From Apostichopus californicus (taxonomy: Eukaryota; Echinodermata; Holothuroidea; Aspidochirotida; Stichopodidae), in assembly GCA_020650975.1 (NCBI GenBank), contig JAIPMN010006088.1, positions 1-30,850 of the forward strand: DNA of 30,850 nucleotides, given 5' to 3'. Position 1 is the stretch's first letter, and each line of letters opens with the position of its first letter. Both the position numbers and the translations under genes were made by a program. Shown here piece by piece: positions 10,101-21,115 of this stretch. A model generated the notes under the pieces. It ran no database searches. It had not been told where the DNA came from and saw nothing but the letters and a program-made list of their open reading frames with translations.

Positions 10101-13100
10101 AATTAAGTCTTGGCAGAATTGGATAGCTTAAACTGACAAATTTTCTGCACCTATACGTACAGTAGTTACTGTATGAGCACAAATAAAAAATGCAATATGA
10201 TGACCATATATGATGAATGAATATACACTATTATGTACTATTATGATCTATAAAGTACATCTGTTTATCTGGCAGTAACCATGTGAAAGAAAACATCACA
10301 TAAATAGTGCAAGAGGCATTCAATTCAGTGAACATAACAAGACCAAAAATTTCATAAAAATTGTGCGCACATTAAGAGCAAATTATGAAAACAAAACTGA
10401 TCCACCGCTCAGTTATAAAGACATTTTGAAAGTACAGAGAAACTGTAGATTTTGTATTCCTTGTTTGATACTAACTACAAACTTAATCTCAGGAGAAATC
10501 AACACTGCTCTTTGCTTCTTTCTTCTTTTTGGGGGGGGGGGAGGGTAGGGAGGATATGTTTTTGTTTCTTTCCACAGTGTTTGTCCAAGCTATGATAATG
10601 CATGTACACTTGAGACTGTCACCATGGGCATTTCCTGTTTACGCTAAGCAATGGCATGCACGACCACAAACCTTCCCATGGAATGCATTAAGTTCATCAC
10701 CACTGGGCAAACTGACAACAGTTAAGACACTCAATACCCTCCAATCAGAATATTACTAAATAATTCCACACTAGATAACAGAGCGCCTGAACTAAATGAA
10801 GCACTTAAGGGGGTAACTGCAGACAAAACGTTTGACCTTCAAGATGCAATATACCATCTTCATTAGATATGAAGAGACATGAAAACAGGAAAGAGGTGCT
10901 GAAACCAGCAGCAGTTGTTTAATCCCATGTGTAATGATATCATTGACCACGAATTGAATATACATGTCCAAATTATTGTTCAATAGGCTCTGCGTAAATT
11001 ATATTGCTTATTTGAAGATGAGATGTCCAAAGAACTCATCGCTCTTGGAAGACATCACAATTTTGAAGGAAAGAAAAAAACAAAGCGAGAAAAGAAAAAA
11101 AAATAATAACAACAATATTTTGATAACCAGTTGTGTTTTATCTAGTGAAAGTTATTGCTACTATAAGAGATACTACAATTGGGAAGATAATATTCAGCAT
11201 ATCATCTCAAGGTACAGTAGTCAATTGCTTTTTTGCTGCACTATTGTGATAAAGATCAATGAAATCTGAAAGCAAACTACAAATTTACACAGTTTTTAAT
11301 GTAATCACAGACTGGGTTGGATGGAGTAGGGGGGTGGGGGAGAGGAGTTTGATCTTATATGAGACAGTTTAGCCCCAACAATCAGGGTCCTAGAGGTCAG
11401 TAAACTATGTAAAAATGGATAGCTGATGCAAAGCATATCTGTGTGACTTCCATCACCTCCCTCCTCCCTCTCCTCTCCTCATTGATTTTCAACTATGCCC
11501 TTGATTTCAATGATCTCCCTTCCCTACCCCCCCCCCCCCCTCACCTTAATCCAAACTCCAGGTTACATCACAAGTAGTGTACTATATCATCTAGTTTCCT
11601 GTACAACTTTAAGAAAACAAATCAAATGTGGTTAAAGTTATTATAATGCTTCACACAGCTGTGGCATACATAAGTATAGCATTTACGAAGAAACTGTGAA
11701 CTATTACATGTACTGTATGTACTTGTTTGTTTATCCAGAGATTTAGCAGCTTGATGTTCTTGGAAATGATCTTCTCAGTCTCAACCTTACCTTTCAGTTC
11801 CCCTTTCCTGAGTCACATGGTACTGTGTGGAGGTTAACTTCTCCTTCAGTTTAGCCTTGTCCACCTTCACCTCATAGTCATTGCTCTCTACAGGAAAAGA
11901 TGAAAGTGAGAAGAAGATAAAATGTTTGAACTGCAAACTAAATTCATGAATGTCATTTTAATACCATGCAAGATCAACCCTGACATTTAACCAAGCACAC
12001 CTGTTGCTTTATGTCTCAAATTCTCAACACTTAACTATTATGTGTGTACAGTAAGTCAAAACTCAAATGTGAAAGTGTGCAAATTCTTCAGAACAGAGGG
12101 AAAACAGTTTTCTACAAGACAATTGTCCCAGTGGTGAATGCGACTGAAAGTAAACATGTACAGTACAGTATGTAAGGTAAACCACAGAGCATTCAGAGAA
12201 TTTTCAAACATTAGGTGGATGTAAAATTCACTCAGATAACTATAATAAAAAGCTTAAAATAACTTCTAAATACAGATCAATGGCAAAATGCCTATATGTT
12301 TTGTGTCATTCAAAATTTGCCCATCATTCCCCAAATGGATGAATTATCAAAATGTGTCACCAAATTTGCCCATATTTGGTGTGTCTTAGACTAAGGCCCA
12401 CCAATGCCTAGATACTTGTTGAGACCTTCATTTGAACCCTTAATCTCAAAGAAAATTGTCTTCAAATGTCTATAGAGCAATTACAGTCTGTAATCAAGAA
12501 ATCAATTGTCCAAGGAGCAATTACAGTCTGTAATAAAGAAATCAATTGTCCAAGGAGTAATTACAGTCCGTAATCAAGAAATCTTTATTTTTATGCCGCT
12601 GCATGAACACCGCTGTTTTCTTCAAGAAATTATTTATGAAAAAAAATTGAACAAGAATGCACTTTGTAACATGTGAATGAACTGAAGTTAATATTAATAC
12701 ATCTAAATAAATGATCTGTTCCCATGACTACTTTTGTCTTCAGATTTTCTTTATCTCTCCATTCAATGCAACCTGTGGAAAACAGAGACTGCTCAGAAGT
12801 GTAATGACACACCCACACATAATGTGCAGTAGCATACTGCGATCAATCTAGATACAGTATATATGTTATTAAACTAGTACGGTTTCCATAGGCTTTTTGG
12901 GGTGATTTTGATAACTTTTTGTGACTATGCAACAGTAACATTTCATTTCACAATTCACTTCATCACCTTACCTATAATTGGTTTTTCATTCTTTGAAAAT
13001 ATCTCCTGGAAAAGTGATACCATGTCTAGGCAATTTTTTTGCTGAAGTTAGCATAATCCTTCGTGGTTCTTTATCACATTCATGTGGTATAAAAATTGAC

Positions 13101-16100
13101 GGTAATGAGCTTTGCCTCAGTATGAATCTAACTGTAATCTTAATTTTAAGGGTACTGATAGTAACGATTTGGAATAACTGATGAAATATAGAGAAAAAAC
13201 TGAAAACTGTACAAAACTGCTTTCACTTTGTAATAATGGAAACACTGTGGAGAACAAACTGAAAAGTACAAACTGCTTTCACTTGTCATAATAAATACAT
13301 AGAGAACAAACTGAAAAGTACTATTCTGCTTTCACTTTGTCATACTGGAATGACATGAGCGAACTGAATTAAAGACTATGCTGTATTACAAGGTGATTTT
13401 CACACCTTGAATGTACTTTAGCACTCTATTCATTAGGATGTCACCGAGGGAGAACTGCTTCTCCTTTCTCACTTCTAATTTTTAACTCAGCATATACAGT
13501 AGCTCTCAGCTTGGTCCCAGGGTTGACTTTATATGAGGACTGAGGTACTGTCAGTTCTCGATCCATCATATAATCCCCTTCATTTGAGCACTGAAGCATG
13601 GCCTACTGTACATGGCATGATACCCACTATGTACATACTGTACAGCAGCTGACCTGGACAGTGCTGCATATAATATAACATCAATATTGGAGAAGATCTA
13701 GAGGGGATAAAAATCCATCAATGTATACAGATGGAAGATACACAGTACCAGCAGTTAGACAGTGGAAATTAACTTGTATGTATGTATTTCAGATCCTCCT
13801 GCAAGCAGGAACTTGTGAAGAAGCCTCATAGGCTTATCAAAGCCGTAAGCTGACCGAAGTCAGTCTCTTAGATTCATATTTAACGTCTATGATTATGAAT
13901 TGTCAATTGTCAGCAACTCTGTAACTGGATGACATACATTAAACTTAGTAGAGTAATGTAGATCAGTCTGGAATCTACATATGTGTGAACTTAAATATAA
14001 TAAATATATTTTAAATAACTACAATTTGGACAGTTGCTAGTCCAGGTTCCAACTCAGTATTGTTACTTTTAACTTCACAGTAATGTCTTACAGATCTGTG
14101 CTGCAGTTTAGAGTTGAATGTATCTCTTTAAACAGTAACATTCTATTTATTTGTGAGGATGGAAACAATTATGATTTATAACAGCAAAGTAAAATGTGAA
14201 GCATGACATTACTGTACTGTACTGTAGATACAGTGTATATTGTACAGGGCCTGTTTACAGTGCTGAGATCATGACTGAATTCTGGTCAGTACTCAGCGTA
14301 ATGCAACAGATACATTTCTAGAATCCCAGAGCAGTTACATGTAAGGACTGTACTAGATGTAACACAAGCTCTGTTTCTTCATTGGATCTGATCAAAATAA
14401 AAGCTGTTAGATTAATACAGTATATGATTTTGTATATTAGCTCGACATTGAAGTTTCTTCCATAAATAAACTTACAGATAGAGTACAGTATGTATAGAGC
14501 ATGATACAGGTCTCTTTTGCAGAGCTTAGTATTCAACACTGCCCCAATCAGCCCCACCCCCCTATTCAACACTGCCCCAATCAGCTCCACCCCCCCCCCA
14601 CCCCAATAAATCAGGATAGACATGTTCATCCCTCAACTATTATGAAAGGACTTGTAGTTTAATGTTGCACTTTCGCATATCCAATAATTTATCTCACTAC
14701 TTGGAGCGACATCTCCTAATTATAATCTAGAGATAACTTGATGGCTGTCACCAAGTAATACCAATGGCACCGCCAGATGGTCATGCAAGGATGCCATCAA
14801 AGCTAGGTTACCCGGCCAATGATAATTGACAAAAACATATATCATGCCTAATTACTGTAGGTGATATGTATCTAGTTCACCAGCCAGTATAACATGGAAT
14901 TATTTGACTAGTACACAAACTACCGTGAAAAGTATGAAGCTAAAGCACCAAATATCTACATGCTGTACTACCTACTGTACCACTCATAGTAAAGACTCTG
15001 AAAGCAAAGTTCAGTGAGCAAAATTCAGCAGAGTTCAGCAAGCCAGTCTGATACAGTTTATACTCGTGGGAGATGAAGATGAAAATGCAAATCTCAAACC
15101 GCATTTATCTGATGAACAGTGATGGGGGCCATCTCTTCACCCACATATACTAGGATTTCAGCAATTACTGTACATCAAGGTACAAAGTGTAAACATGATG
15201 AATCAGATATATAATCTGTCTGGCAGCTGACAGATAACCAATCTTAAATCATTTTTCCTATCCTAGAATCACACATCTTGTGTAAAGTACTGAACAAATT
15301 GTATGCATATACTGCTTAACAGGACCCTGCATGTTAGGTCAGGCATTCCTTTCTAGAATAATAGCTAGTCGTACAACTTCTTATCTAAGAACTTAAGAAG
15401 AAATGAATGAAAGGAGAAACAAAACCCATCCATCATATTTAGACAGAGATGATAGGTGATGAACAAATTCTAAAACACAACTCAACTGTTCCTTATACCT
15501 GATAGTATCAAAATAAATAAGCAAATGAATATGATTAGACTTGCCCAAGTCTATCAATCTGAGCACTATATATGAATGAACACTTAAATAGGATGTGTCC
15601 CAACTGAATTCAACACTTAATTAACCATACCTATTGCATGTATGTTAAATGATTGGGTTTGTTTCTCCTGCCAAAAAAAATCCACAATAACAACATTGAT
15701 TTTCAGGGACAGCTTTCTATGGCAACGAAAAGTTCTATAAATCAGAAAGTATGAGTTGTGGTAACCATGGCAACATTTGAAAACATTCTGCTTCTGTTGA
15801 TGATATATATTTAATAAATAGGTATGTACTCATGGTAACAATCAAAACATTGCAATAACCACTTTTCAATCCAAAGGCACCTCATGCTGTTTCTCTACAT
15901 TTGGTTATGTATCTTCAGAGTAAATTTATCCCTTAAATAGAAATGAGATATTACCAGCAGTATGGAGATCTATTACAGCTATATACCAGGATATGGTTAT
16001 TCAGGACTACATCTGGATCATATTCATTAGCATTGCCAGATGAGCTCGAATAATATAATACCTTCGCCCATTTTATAATGCCCATGGTCTAATGCCCATT

Positions 16101-19100
16101 TTCCCACCCGTTTACAATCTACGGGTAGCTGTGAGACTTCACATTGATACTGGTGACATTCAGGCCTACAGCTCTAGGGCAAATAAAACTTTAAAAAAAA
16201 AATCAGCAGCAAAGTGCTCAATATGAAGGTTGAATTATGAATGAAAAACCGCAGGATAATTCAGCAAGTTTAAAATAATTCAACAATACCTTGTATACTG
16301 TAGATATATGTTTAGTAATTGGATATGTTCCATCCATAGTATATAAATGACAAACTAGAGGTAGTTGAATATCAAGAATACTGCCCAAAATTGGAATCCA
16401 AAATCTCCAATGCTTGTAACACCCCTACCACTACACCTATCCCTAACCCAGGGGATAACAATAATAACAATCATCTTTTCTTGTAAGCATTGATAGAATA
16501 AGCCAGTGTGTACTCTGGGAATTATATAATTAGCTGAGGCCTACTGTACATGGGTACTGTATATACTGTATAACACAGCCACATGTAACCACACATGTAA
16601 CCACTGTGACAAACTAATTATGAACCTTGTGCAAATCATTGAATAACTTGTTACTTCTGCTCTAAAAAACACAGCCCTTCATATCCTCAGGTCAATTTAA
16701 AACCCAGGCCTTTACCCAGATATCATATCTGCATAGAGTACCACCATCTGCTTCTCTAACGATTAATCGCACCTCACAAATTCATCAGTCCGAAAGCTGA
16801 AAATAGCCAATATCATTCCTTCTTTACAAGTGTACAGACTTTGTGCAGTCTTACAGCATGAACGCTTTCTAGACAGTAATTTTTCCTATTAAATTCGAAC
16901 ATGCGAATGGTAAAGATTCTGACAAAAAGTACATTACATTATTACAATACTATCAATAAAAGGTTGTGTTAGACTGTCAAGATTGAATGCATTTAATGAG
17001 ACTTATTAATGAGACTTACTAATATATAAATATATATAGATATATATACCTATAAATATATACATATTTATATATATTTATAATGGTAATGGATGGTGTG
17101 CAATATGTGTGCATTCGTCAGTGCCTATAATAAGACTTACTTACTTTAATAGGGTTTACCAACTTTAATAGGGTTCTACGTACGTCACCACTCAGTAAGT
17201 ATAAATTGTTTTGGTGTCTGCATTTAGCCATTAATTCGTTTCTTTTGTTTAGGGTGCACAGGCCTGGCTTCAGTAGAATAAAATACTTCTCGGCTATACA
17301 AAAGTTGCATTGTTTCGTTGCAGGGTTGTGATAATCCTAAAATGTGTGTATGAAACAATCTGTCTGCCATTGTAGTATGGCTATCTAGTCCAGACAACAC
17401 CATCCATAATCATTATCCATATACAGTACAGGCTCTTCCTACACAGAATCGACCACTTTTGGAGGTGTATATCCTAACTCTTATGTCAATATATAGCCCC
17501 AACCAACTAAGAATAACCTGCAGAAATCAAACTGTTTGGCCCTCTAACTTCTACTCTATTTACCTACTTTCTGCTTCTTGCTGAACAAATCTATGCATTT
17601 GTCTTTTCTCTTCCTTTCAATTGAATTCTCAAAAAGGGATTTTAACCTAAAATGTTAAAGGTTTAACCTGCAAAATGCAGAAACAAGAAACTGGCCATAG
17701 TGCAGGGAATAATGTATCCGATATCGCATTGTCAAATGCTAAATGCAAAATGGACTTACTGCTATACAAGAGCAAAGATGTACGTCAGGTTTAGTACACA
17801 GGATTACAGGAACCATAATAAGGGAATGTTCAAAACTGCTATACAAACTTTGAATACTAAATTATTTCTTGTACAGTGTACCATTGCTATAAAGTTGGAA
17901 AAACAGCTCACTGACATATACTGTAATTACAAAAACATATCAGTGCAACCTTCCATGAAAGTACAGTACTTCCATTAAAGTAGCTGTGAATGGACTAGAC
18001 CATGTACGACCATGTTGGAAAGTAATTAAGAAAGGACAATAATTACTATCATATTTGGAAGGCTCACCATCTGTTTCAAGAAGTATAAAACAATGGAAGG
18101 ATTTAATAACATGTTATAACACCTTGACTCTATCCATGTATTACACTATGACATAATAATGTACAATTGAAGACAAAGACATTACAGTACTAAATTAATG
18201 TAAAGGTAGATAATACTGTATTAGTCATCACAGTCACTTAACTGTAATACCACTGGATAAACAATATTGTACCTCGAGAGAAATAATCAGTTACCTTGCA
18301 TATGCTCTTCGCTCAGAAATATTTGTCAAAAAATCAACAATTTTTTATCTGAGTTTTGACAAGACAGGTTTGCTGAATACCATAATGTTATCTGCGAAGA
18401 TGATTTTGATGTTCTCTGCTCAATAAATGTAGGAATGTTATAATATCATTCATATTTATGTTTCATAACCCTCTTACTGTAAATTCGCTTTGACGTCATC
18501 TGTGCGACTATGTAAATAGACAACTGCTCAAAGAATTTGAACATGTTTTGTGAAAACCAATATCATGTACCTCTTTACCAAACATTTGCAAGGTAAAATT
18601 ATTGACTGGTATTTTCAAATATTGACTTGAGCGAGACTCATGAGCCAATATACAGCACAGTATGTCAATGTGAAATAATAGTAAGACGGATCATACAAAT
18701 GAAACATTTAGATGTACAGAAAGAACAGCATTTGTATGAAAGTGTTGGTAATTTCTGGAGGCAATCTGGTGAGAAGCGAAGAATGATTATTGAAATTTGG
18801 ACCTGAAATGTAGCAAATTTTTTTTATGTAGATACCACGCAAGGTCTACCTAACATTCACATCTACAGTACTTTACAGAACAAGTCGTACAAACCTGACA
18901 TGCCTTAATACCAAATGCCGGCAAACACATTCTACCAAGCTTTAGTTTAATCAAGATTACCCAATTTGGACTAATCCTTATTGTTACCAAGTTAAAATAA
19001 ATTACAACCAAATAATGGCCATTGTTTTCCCGGCAGCTGCAAAAAATTGTAGTAGCAAATAGTTTGCTGAAAACCCTATAAAAATTAGCAAAGTTCTATT

Positions 19101-19339
19101 AGTTCAAATATATATTTCTAAATTTTTCTAGATTTGAAAGTTTGTGTACTTGCCACTATTTTATTTTTAGGTTGAGGAAGTTACTCGATACATATATGCA
19201 TCCCACAGAAAAAAAATGACCTGGAACTTGTCAAAATATTTTTAAATAAAGAAGAAACAAATTGCTTACCTTTCTTAAGTTTATACTTTCTCCTAACAGG
19301 TGAATCTGTGAGGTCCTGCACATCGACATACCTGAACAT
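4070..19339 (-). CDS. MSRB3: Methionine-R-sulfoxide reductase B, MSRB3-like (whole gene, six coding exons)
   Basis: The gene encodes a peptide-methionine (R)-S-oxide reductase, which reduces methionine-R-sulfoxide in proteins and is recycled by thioredoxin. Joining six minus-strand exons gives 483 nt, or 160 residues plus TAA, with GT-AG introns and consistent phases. Visible SelR-domain marks, in order: [12 protein letters not shown] (45-56), AFTGEY (57-62), zinc pair CVVC (C73, C76), KFDSGCGWPSFY (resolving C91, W93), zinc pair CAKC (C122, C125), [12 protein letters not shown] (H128, H131) and GQRYCINS with catalytic C145. Cysteine, not selenocysteine, sits at the active site. The THVTQ-type front and the overall spacing resemble MSRB3/MSRB2 rather than MSRB1. 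The start is the first ATG (19339) after an in-frame stop; -3 is G. The first 23 residues show no signal peptide, so cytosolic location is the simple reading, but an upstream exon could add a targeting peptide. Family identity is very sure, paralogue less so. Confidence 0.93.
4181..5239 (-). other. MSRB intron 5
   Basis: 1059 nt. It contains a 21-nt T run at 5165-5185 followed by GCAGG and otherwise unique AT-rich sequence. No further gene is seen. Confidence 0.85.
5240..5337 (-). CDS. MSRB3: MSRB exon 5 (GWPSFY block and second zinc pair, part)
   Basis: Begins with two bases completing Gly92, then [36 protein letters not shown] is the MsrB substrate-pocket signature and C122 belongs to the second zinc pair. 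Acceptor TTTTACCCTTTAG ends at 5338; donor is GTTAGT at 5239, slightly weaker than the others. 98 nt, leaving in phase 0. Confidence 0.95.
5338..6952 (-). other. MSRB intron 4
   Basis: 1615 nt. It contains a C run near 5720 and one copy of the CTGAAGAAGATCC repeat at 5953-5990. A minus-strand open frame at 6496-6714 encodes a hydrophobic stretch but lacks any recognisable protein and is not called. Confidence 0.85.
5953..5990. repeat. Single degenerate copy of the CTGAAGAAGATCC hairpin repeat
   Basis: Reads GCCTCTGAAGAAGATCCTGG, then TAGGTTTGAACATCAGGACC. It matches the two arms at 8663-8753 in the order CTGAAGAA, GATCC, TAGG, GAA-like, TCAGG. The GGATC half of the inner stem is mutated. Confidence 0.6.
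6953..6981 (-). CDS. MSRB3: MSRB exon 4, 29-nt microexon carrying the resolving cysteine
   Basis: Encodes SDEKFDSGC (residues 83-91) flanked by single split-codon bases (A completing Lys82, G opening Gly92). It supplies exactly the conserved segment missing between exons 3 and 5. C91 is the position of the resolving cysteine in two-cysteine MsrB enzymes. Acceptor CTACATTTACAG ends at 6982; donor GTAAGC starts at 6952. I found it by searching intron sequence for the expected peptide and phase, so gene predictors could miss it. Confidence 0.93.
7695..7716. repeat. (TC)n microsatellite
   Basis: Continuous TC dinucleotides with slight T-rich ends, inside MSRB intron 3. Confidence 0.85.
8240..8371 (-). 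CDS. Possible unrecognised exon nested in MSRB intron 3
   Basis: An ATG with A at -3 opens a 44-codon frame beginning [20 protein letters not shown] and continuing [24 protein letters not shown], followed by a donor-like GTATTA at 8239. Composition is balanced and charged, unlike the low-complexity frames around it, and the strand is that of MSRB. I do not recognise the family and could not find a following exon in phase 0. It may be an alternative or nested first exon, an exon of an unrelated gene, or chance. Confidence 0.22.
8663..8753. repeat. Inverted pair of CTGAAGAAGATCC repeats (35-bp arms)
   Basis: Left arm 8663-8697 and right arm 8719-8753 are reverse complements with 3 mismatches in 35, separated by 21 nt. 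Each arm contains its own short stem, GATCC..GGATC or close to it, so the locus can form nested hairpins. Left of the first arm the element continues as GGGCCTGACGTTTT, a reverse complement of AAAACGTCAGGCCC. The common form of this repeat seems to be CTGAAGAAGATCCTGCTAGG followed by ATCGAAACGTCAGG; that consensus is inferred. Confidence 0.75.
9007..9228 (+). pseudogene. Possible retroelement integrase remnant
   Basis: A plus-strand open frame, antisense to MSRB, ends with [20 protein letters not shown] and [11 protein letters not shown] before a stop. The segment resembles the start of the integrase core of Ty3/gypsy-type elements, where a motif like xxMDIxGPxxxxxxxxxIxVx carries the first catalytic Asp. 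CpG content is higher here than in the flanks. There is no clear zinc-binding HHCC module upstream and no rest of the core downstream, so it would be a broken fragment. The match is short and could be chance. Confidence 0.22.
9450..9527 (-). CDS. MSRB3: MSRB exon 3 (AFTGEY block and first zinc pair)
   Basis: Encodes [16 protein letters not shown] then CVVCDAILF and two bases of Lys82. C73 and C76 form the first half of the structural zinc site of the MsrB family. Acceptor ATCTTTCAAACAG ends at 9528; donor GTAAGT starts at 9449. Length 78 nt, phase 2 at both ends. Confidence 0.94.
9528..11790 (-). other. MSRB intron 2
   Basis: 2263 nt. It holds an 18-bp perfect palindrome (9914-9931), a G run near 10530-10545, an A-rich tract near 11075-11105 and a C run near 11526-11540. 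No further gene is seen. Confidence 0.85.
9914..9931. repeat. 18-bp perfect palindrome
   Basis: TACTACAGTACTGTAGTA is its own reverse complement. It is built from the TACAGTA/TACTGTA words that recur across this window. Confidence 0.8.
11791..11887 (-). CDS. MSRB3: MSRB exon 2 (residues 24-56)
   Basis: Encodes [17 protein letters not shown] followed by [14 protein letters not shown] and the first two bases of Arg56. The QYHVTQ..GTE block is the conserved start of MsrB domains. Acceptor TCTTTTCCTGTAG ends at 11888; donor GTAAGG begins at 11790. Length 97 nt, entering in phase 1 and leaving in phase 2. Confidence 0.92.
12475..12583. repeat. 40-bp tandem repeat, about 2.7 copies
   Basis: Units start at 12475, 12515 and 12555 with GAGCAATTACAGTCTGTAAT, then CAAGAAATCAATTGTCCAAG. 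Each unit includes the odd-centred palindrome ATTACAG-T-CTGTAAT (third copy has one change) and the palindrome CAATTG. Confidence 0.9.
13191..13367. repeat. Imperfect tandem repeat, 52-59 bp, three copies
   Basis: Each copy follows the pattern GAGAACAAACTGAAAAGTAC, then CTGCTTTCACTTTGTCATA. Spacing varies by small deletions and the first copy is the most diverged. Confidence 0.8.
13791..13946 (+). repeat. Dispersed repeat, copy 1
   Basis: Starts AGATCCTCCTGCAAGCAGGA and ends near GGATGACATACATTAAACTT. It aligns with 27074-27226 over the full length at roughly 85 % by eye, with small indels. It begins with an internal hairpin (TCCTGC..GCAGGA) and has a second short one (AAGCCT..AGGCTT). I see no tRNA-like head next to this copy. 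Confidence 0.85.
14530..14599. repeat. 33-bp tandem duplication with C runs
   Basis: TATTCAACACTGCCCCAATC followed by AGCCCCACCCCCC occurs at 14530-14562 and again from 14563 with a longer C run. Confidence 0.88.
17020..17086. repeat. AT-only palindromic tract
   Basis: Nearly pure A/T with 12-bp inverted arms (ATAAATATATAT against ATATATATTTAT) and internal TATATA runs. Likely a low-complexity or cruciform-prone tract. Confidence 0.75.
18491..18498. promoter_or_regulatory. Consensus cAMP-response element (TGACGTCA)
   Basis: A perfect 8-bp TGACGTCA palindrome in MSRB intron 1, about 770 bp downstream of exon 1. The word is the CREB/ATF consensus; function here is unproven. Confidence 0.3.
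19270..19339 (-). CDS. MSRB3: MSRB exon 1 (start codon, residues 1-23 plus first base of codon 24)
   Basis: Begins [18 protein letters not shown] and ends in phase 1 before donor GTAAGC (19269-19264). The split codon G|AG gives Glu24, joining cleanly to exon 2. The upstream frame stays open for about 54 nt to a TAA near 19396. A possible splice acceptor (TATTGTAG, ending at 19354) lies just upstream, so this may be the second exon of the transcript with a 5' UTR exon farther right. The exon carries no conserved catalytic residue, so it is the least certain of the six; the phase fit is its main support. Confidence 0.7.
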
Positions 19340-21056
19340 CGCCACTTTGAAAGCTACAATATAGTTAATCCACAATATACAAATACGGATTCTTTAATCC
19401 ACACTGGTTAGTAGTCGTTACTGAAATACCCTGCAAATACTGACCTTCATCAATCTGTTTACTCAAAACTTATAGTCTGAAGTTTGAAATTATAAACAAA
19501 AAAAGTACAGAGAATAGAGATAGCTGACAGTCCCGAAGAAATCACAACAAAATAAAAGTTACTTTCTTCAAATGAAAATACACGATCTTCCTGTCACTGA
19601 CATAATTGTCCAGTTAACACATCTCCATCTCTTCGACGCTCTGATATCGGCCGACATATACAATCAATGAATGGAAAGCCTGATGGCAAACAGATGACCT
19701 TTACTGAGAATTCTCTGTGTGATGTTTAACCAAAGGAACATAGTCTCAAAGATATATGTACAACGATAACAAGCATTATTTGTACCACAGACCAGCTGAC
19801 ACAGAACAGCCAATCTCTGTTTTTTTTGTTTTTCTACCTGAAAAACTTGTCACATTTGGCAGGTACTTGTTGAGTGTTCTAACAAACTGCTTGACAACTG
19901 TTACACAACATACATGAATATGTGTGAAAGAGAGATCAATGAATGAGGATCGCTTATTCAACTTCCCACATTGTACACAGCCATCTATGGTCTGTAGCCT
20001 TCACAGCTGGTGCCCAAAAAACCACAACACAGCTTAGAAATGTGTTAAAACCAGCTGACACTCGATCACAACTTAAATTTCACAACGGAAGGAAACAGAA
20101 AAAGAAGCGCCTGGCTCTGACATGCCATACAGTAGAGTATGTATCTGTCTCTCTGTCTGTGACAGCTTCTTCTTGTCCTACAGTATCTAATTTAGAGACT
20201 AATAAACGATCTGTAGAAATGTATTTAAATCAATGTCTTGGATTCCGAGAAGCATACTTGTATATATGCCGAGAGCTTAACAAACACACTTAAAGATCCT
20301 CACAATGTACACAAATCAAGACTGACTCACATAGCAATGGCTTTGATCACAATTGCACTTAATAACAGAACCAAGGGAGGACGACAATGCACATGGATGA
20401 AATTCCAGAAATAATTTCTTGCACGCAGAGATGCAGTGTTGGCTGTAGCTCTGTACCAGACCATAGAATCAAAGGGACAGGTTCTATATATAACGCAAGC
20501 ATCGTTATCTGATGATGTGAATGGTAATGACATGCTTTGAAGACCATGCTTCAGCTGTTGTATGAAACTGACTTCAAAGTACCGGTAAAGAACGTGAAAT
20601 GCAGAATGCAAAAATACGGTTATACCAGGCAGAACACTGATGCCTACAAAAATTAAATATGAAAGAAAATTAAATAACATACCATGAAGTAGTAATAGTG
20701 CTATAAAACATATAATGACCAAATTTACATATTTATTTTTTAAATAATTTTTTTAAATAAATTTGGAGAAAAGAGGGAGTGGAGAAGGGCAAAATTGTAA
20801 TTACTCCTATTGTTAAATACTAAAATCATGATTACTTCTTAGTGGTGGGGGGGGGGGTGAGAGGGAGATGAGGGGAGGGAGAAACTATACCATGGCTTTT
20901 TGTTAATTTGGTTAACAACTGATTGTTTTAATCTGATCCTCTATCAAAGAGCTGTGACAACCTTACCTGTTTAGCTATACATCCAAGAATATGAAATCCA
21001 TCACTTAAGTTTAGAGTAATTACATATAATTTACATCATTCTATGGCTTTCATAAA
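19340..21056. other. Region upstream of MSRB exon 1; no supported gene
   Basis: It should hold the MSRB 5' UTR or promoter unless a distal first exon exists. A slightly CpG-richer patch lies at 19625-19655 (CTTCGACGCTCTGATATCGG). Open frames on both strands (19943-20293 plus; 20327-20722 minus, hydrophobic start) show no recognised domain. A G run sits near 20846-20858. Confidence 0.45.
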
Positions 21057-21115
21057 GTACAGTACAGTACAGTACTGTGCAGTACAGTACAGTACAGTAT
21101 AGTACTGTACAGTAC
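21057..21115. repeat. TACAG pentanucleotide microsatellite
   Basis: Repeats of GTACA/TACAG switch to the complementary TACTG form twice, so the tract is partly palindromic and reads the same way on both strands. Confidence 0.92.

Larger units (their letters stand above)
11888..19269 (-). other. MSRB intron 1
   Basis: 7382 nt, the longest intron. It contains two small tandem arrays, a dispersed repeat, a C-rich duplication, an AT palindromic tract and a cAMP-response-element word, all listed separately. The rest is AT-rich with many TACAGTA words and no supported gene. Confidence 0.7.

Noticed and set aside
14318-14629. 103-codon minus-strand frame with [13 protein letters not shown] repeats
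   Set aside because: The repeated peptide comes from the C-rich 33-bp duplication; the remainder is unremarkable.
19943-20293. 116-codon plus-strand frame
   Set aside because: Starts with ATG but shows no domain or low-bias coding pattern, and it lies in the expected MSRB upstream region on the opposite strand.
20327-20722. 131-codon minus-strand frame with hydrophobic start, considered as an alternative MSRB signal-peptide exon
   Set aside because: It opens with TTG, not ATG, no donor joins it in phase to the acceptor-like site at 19353, and no domain is recognised.
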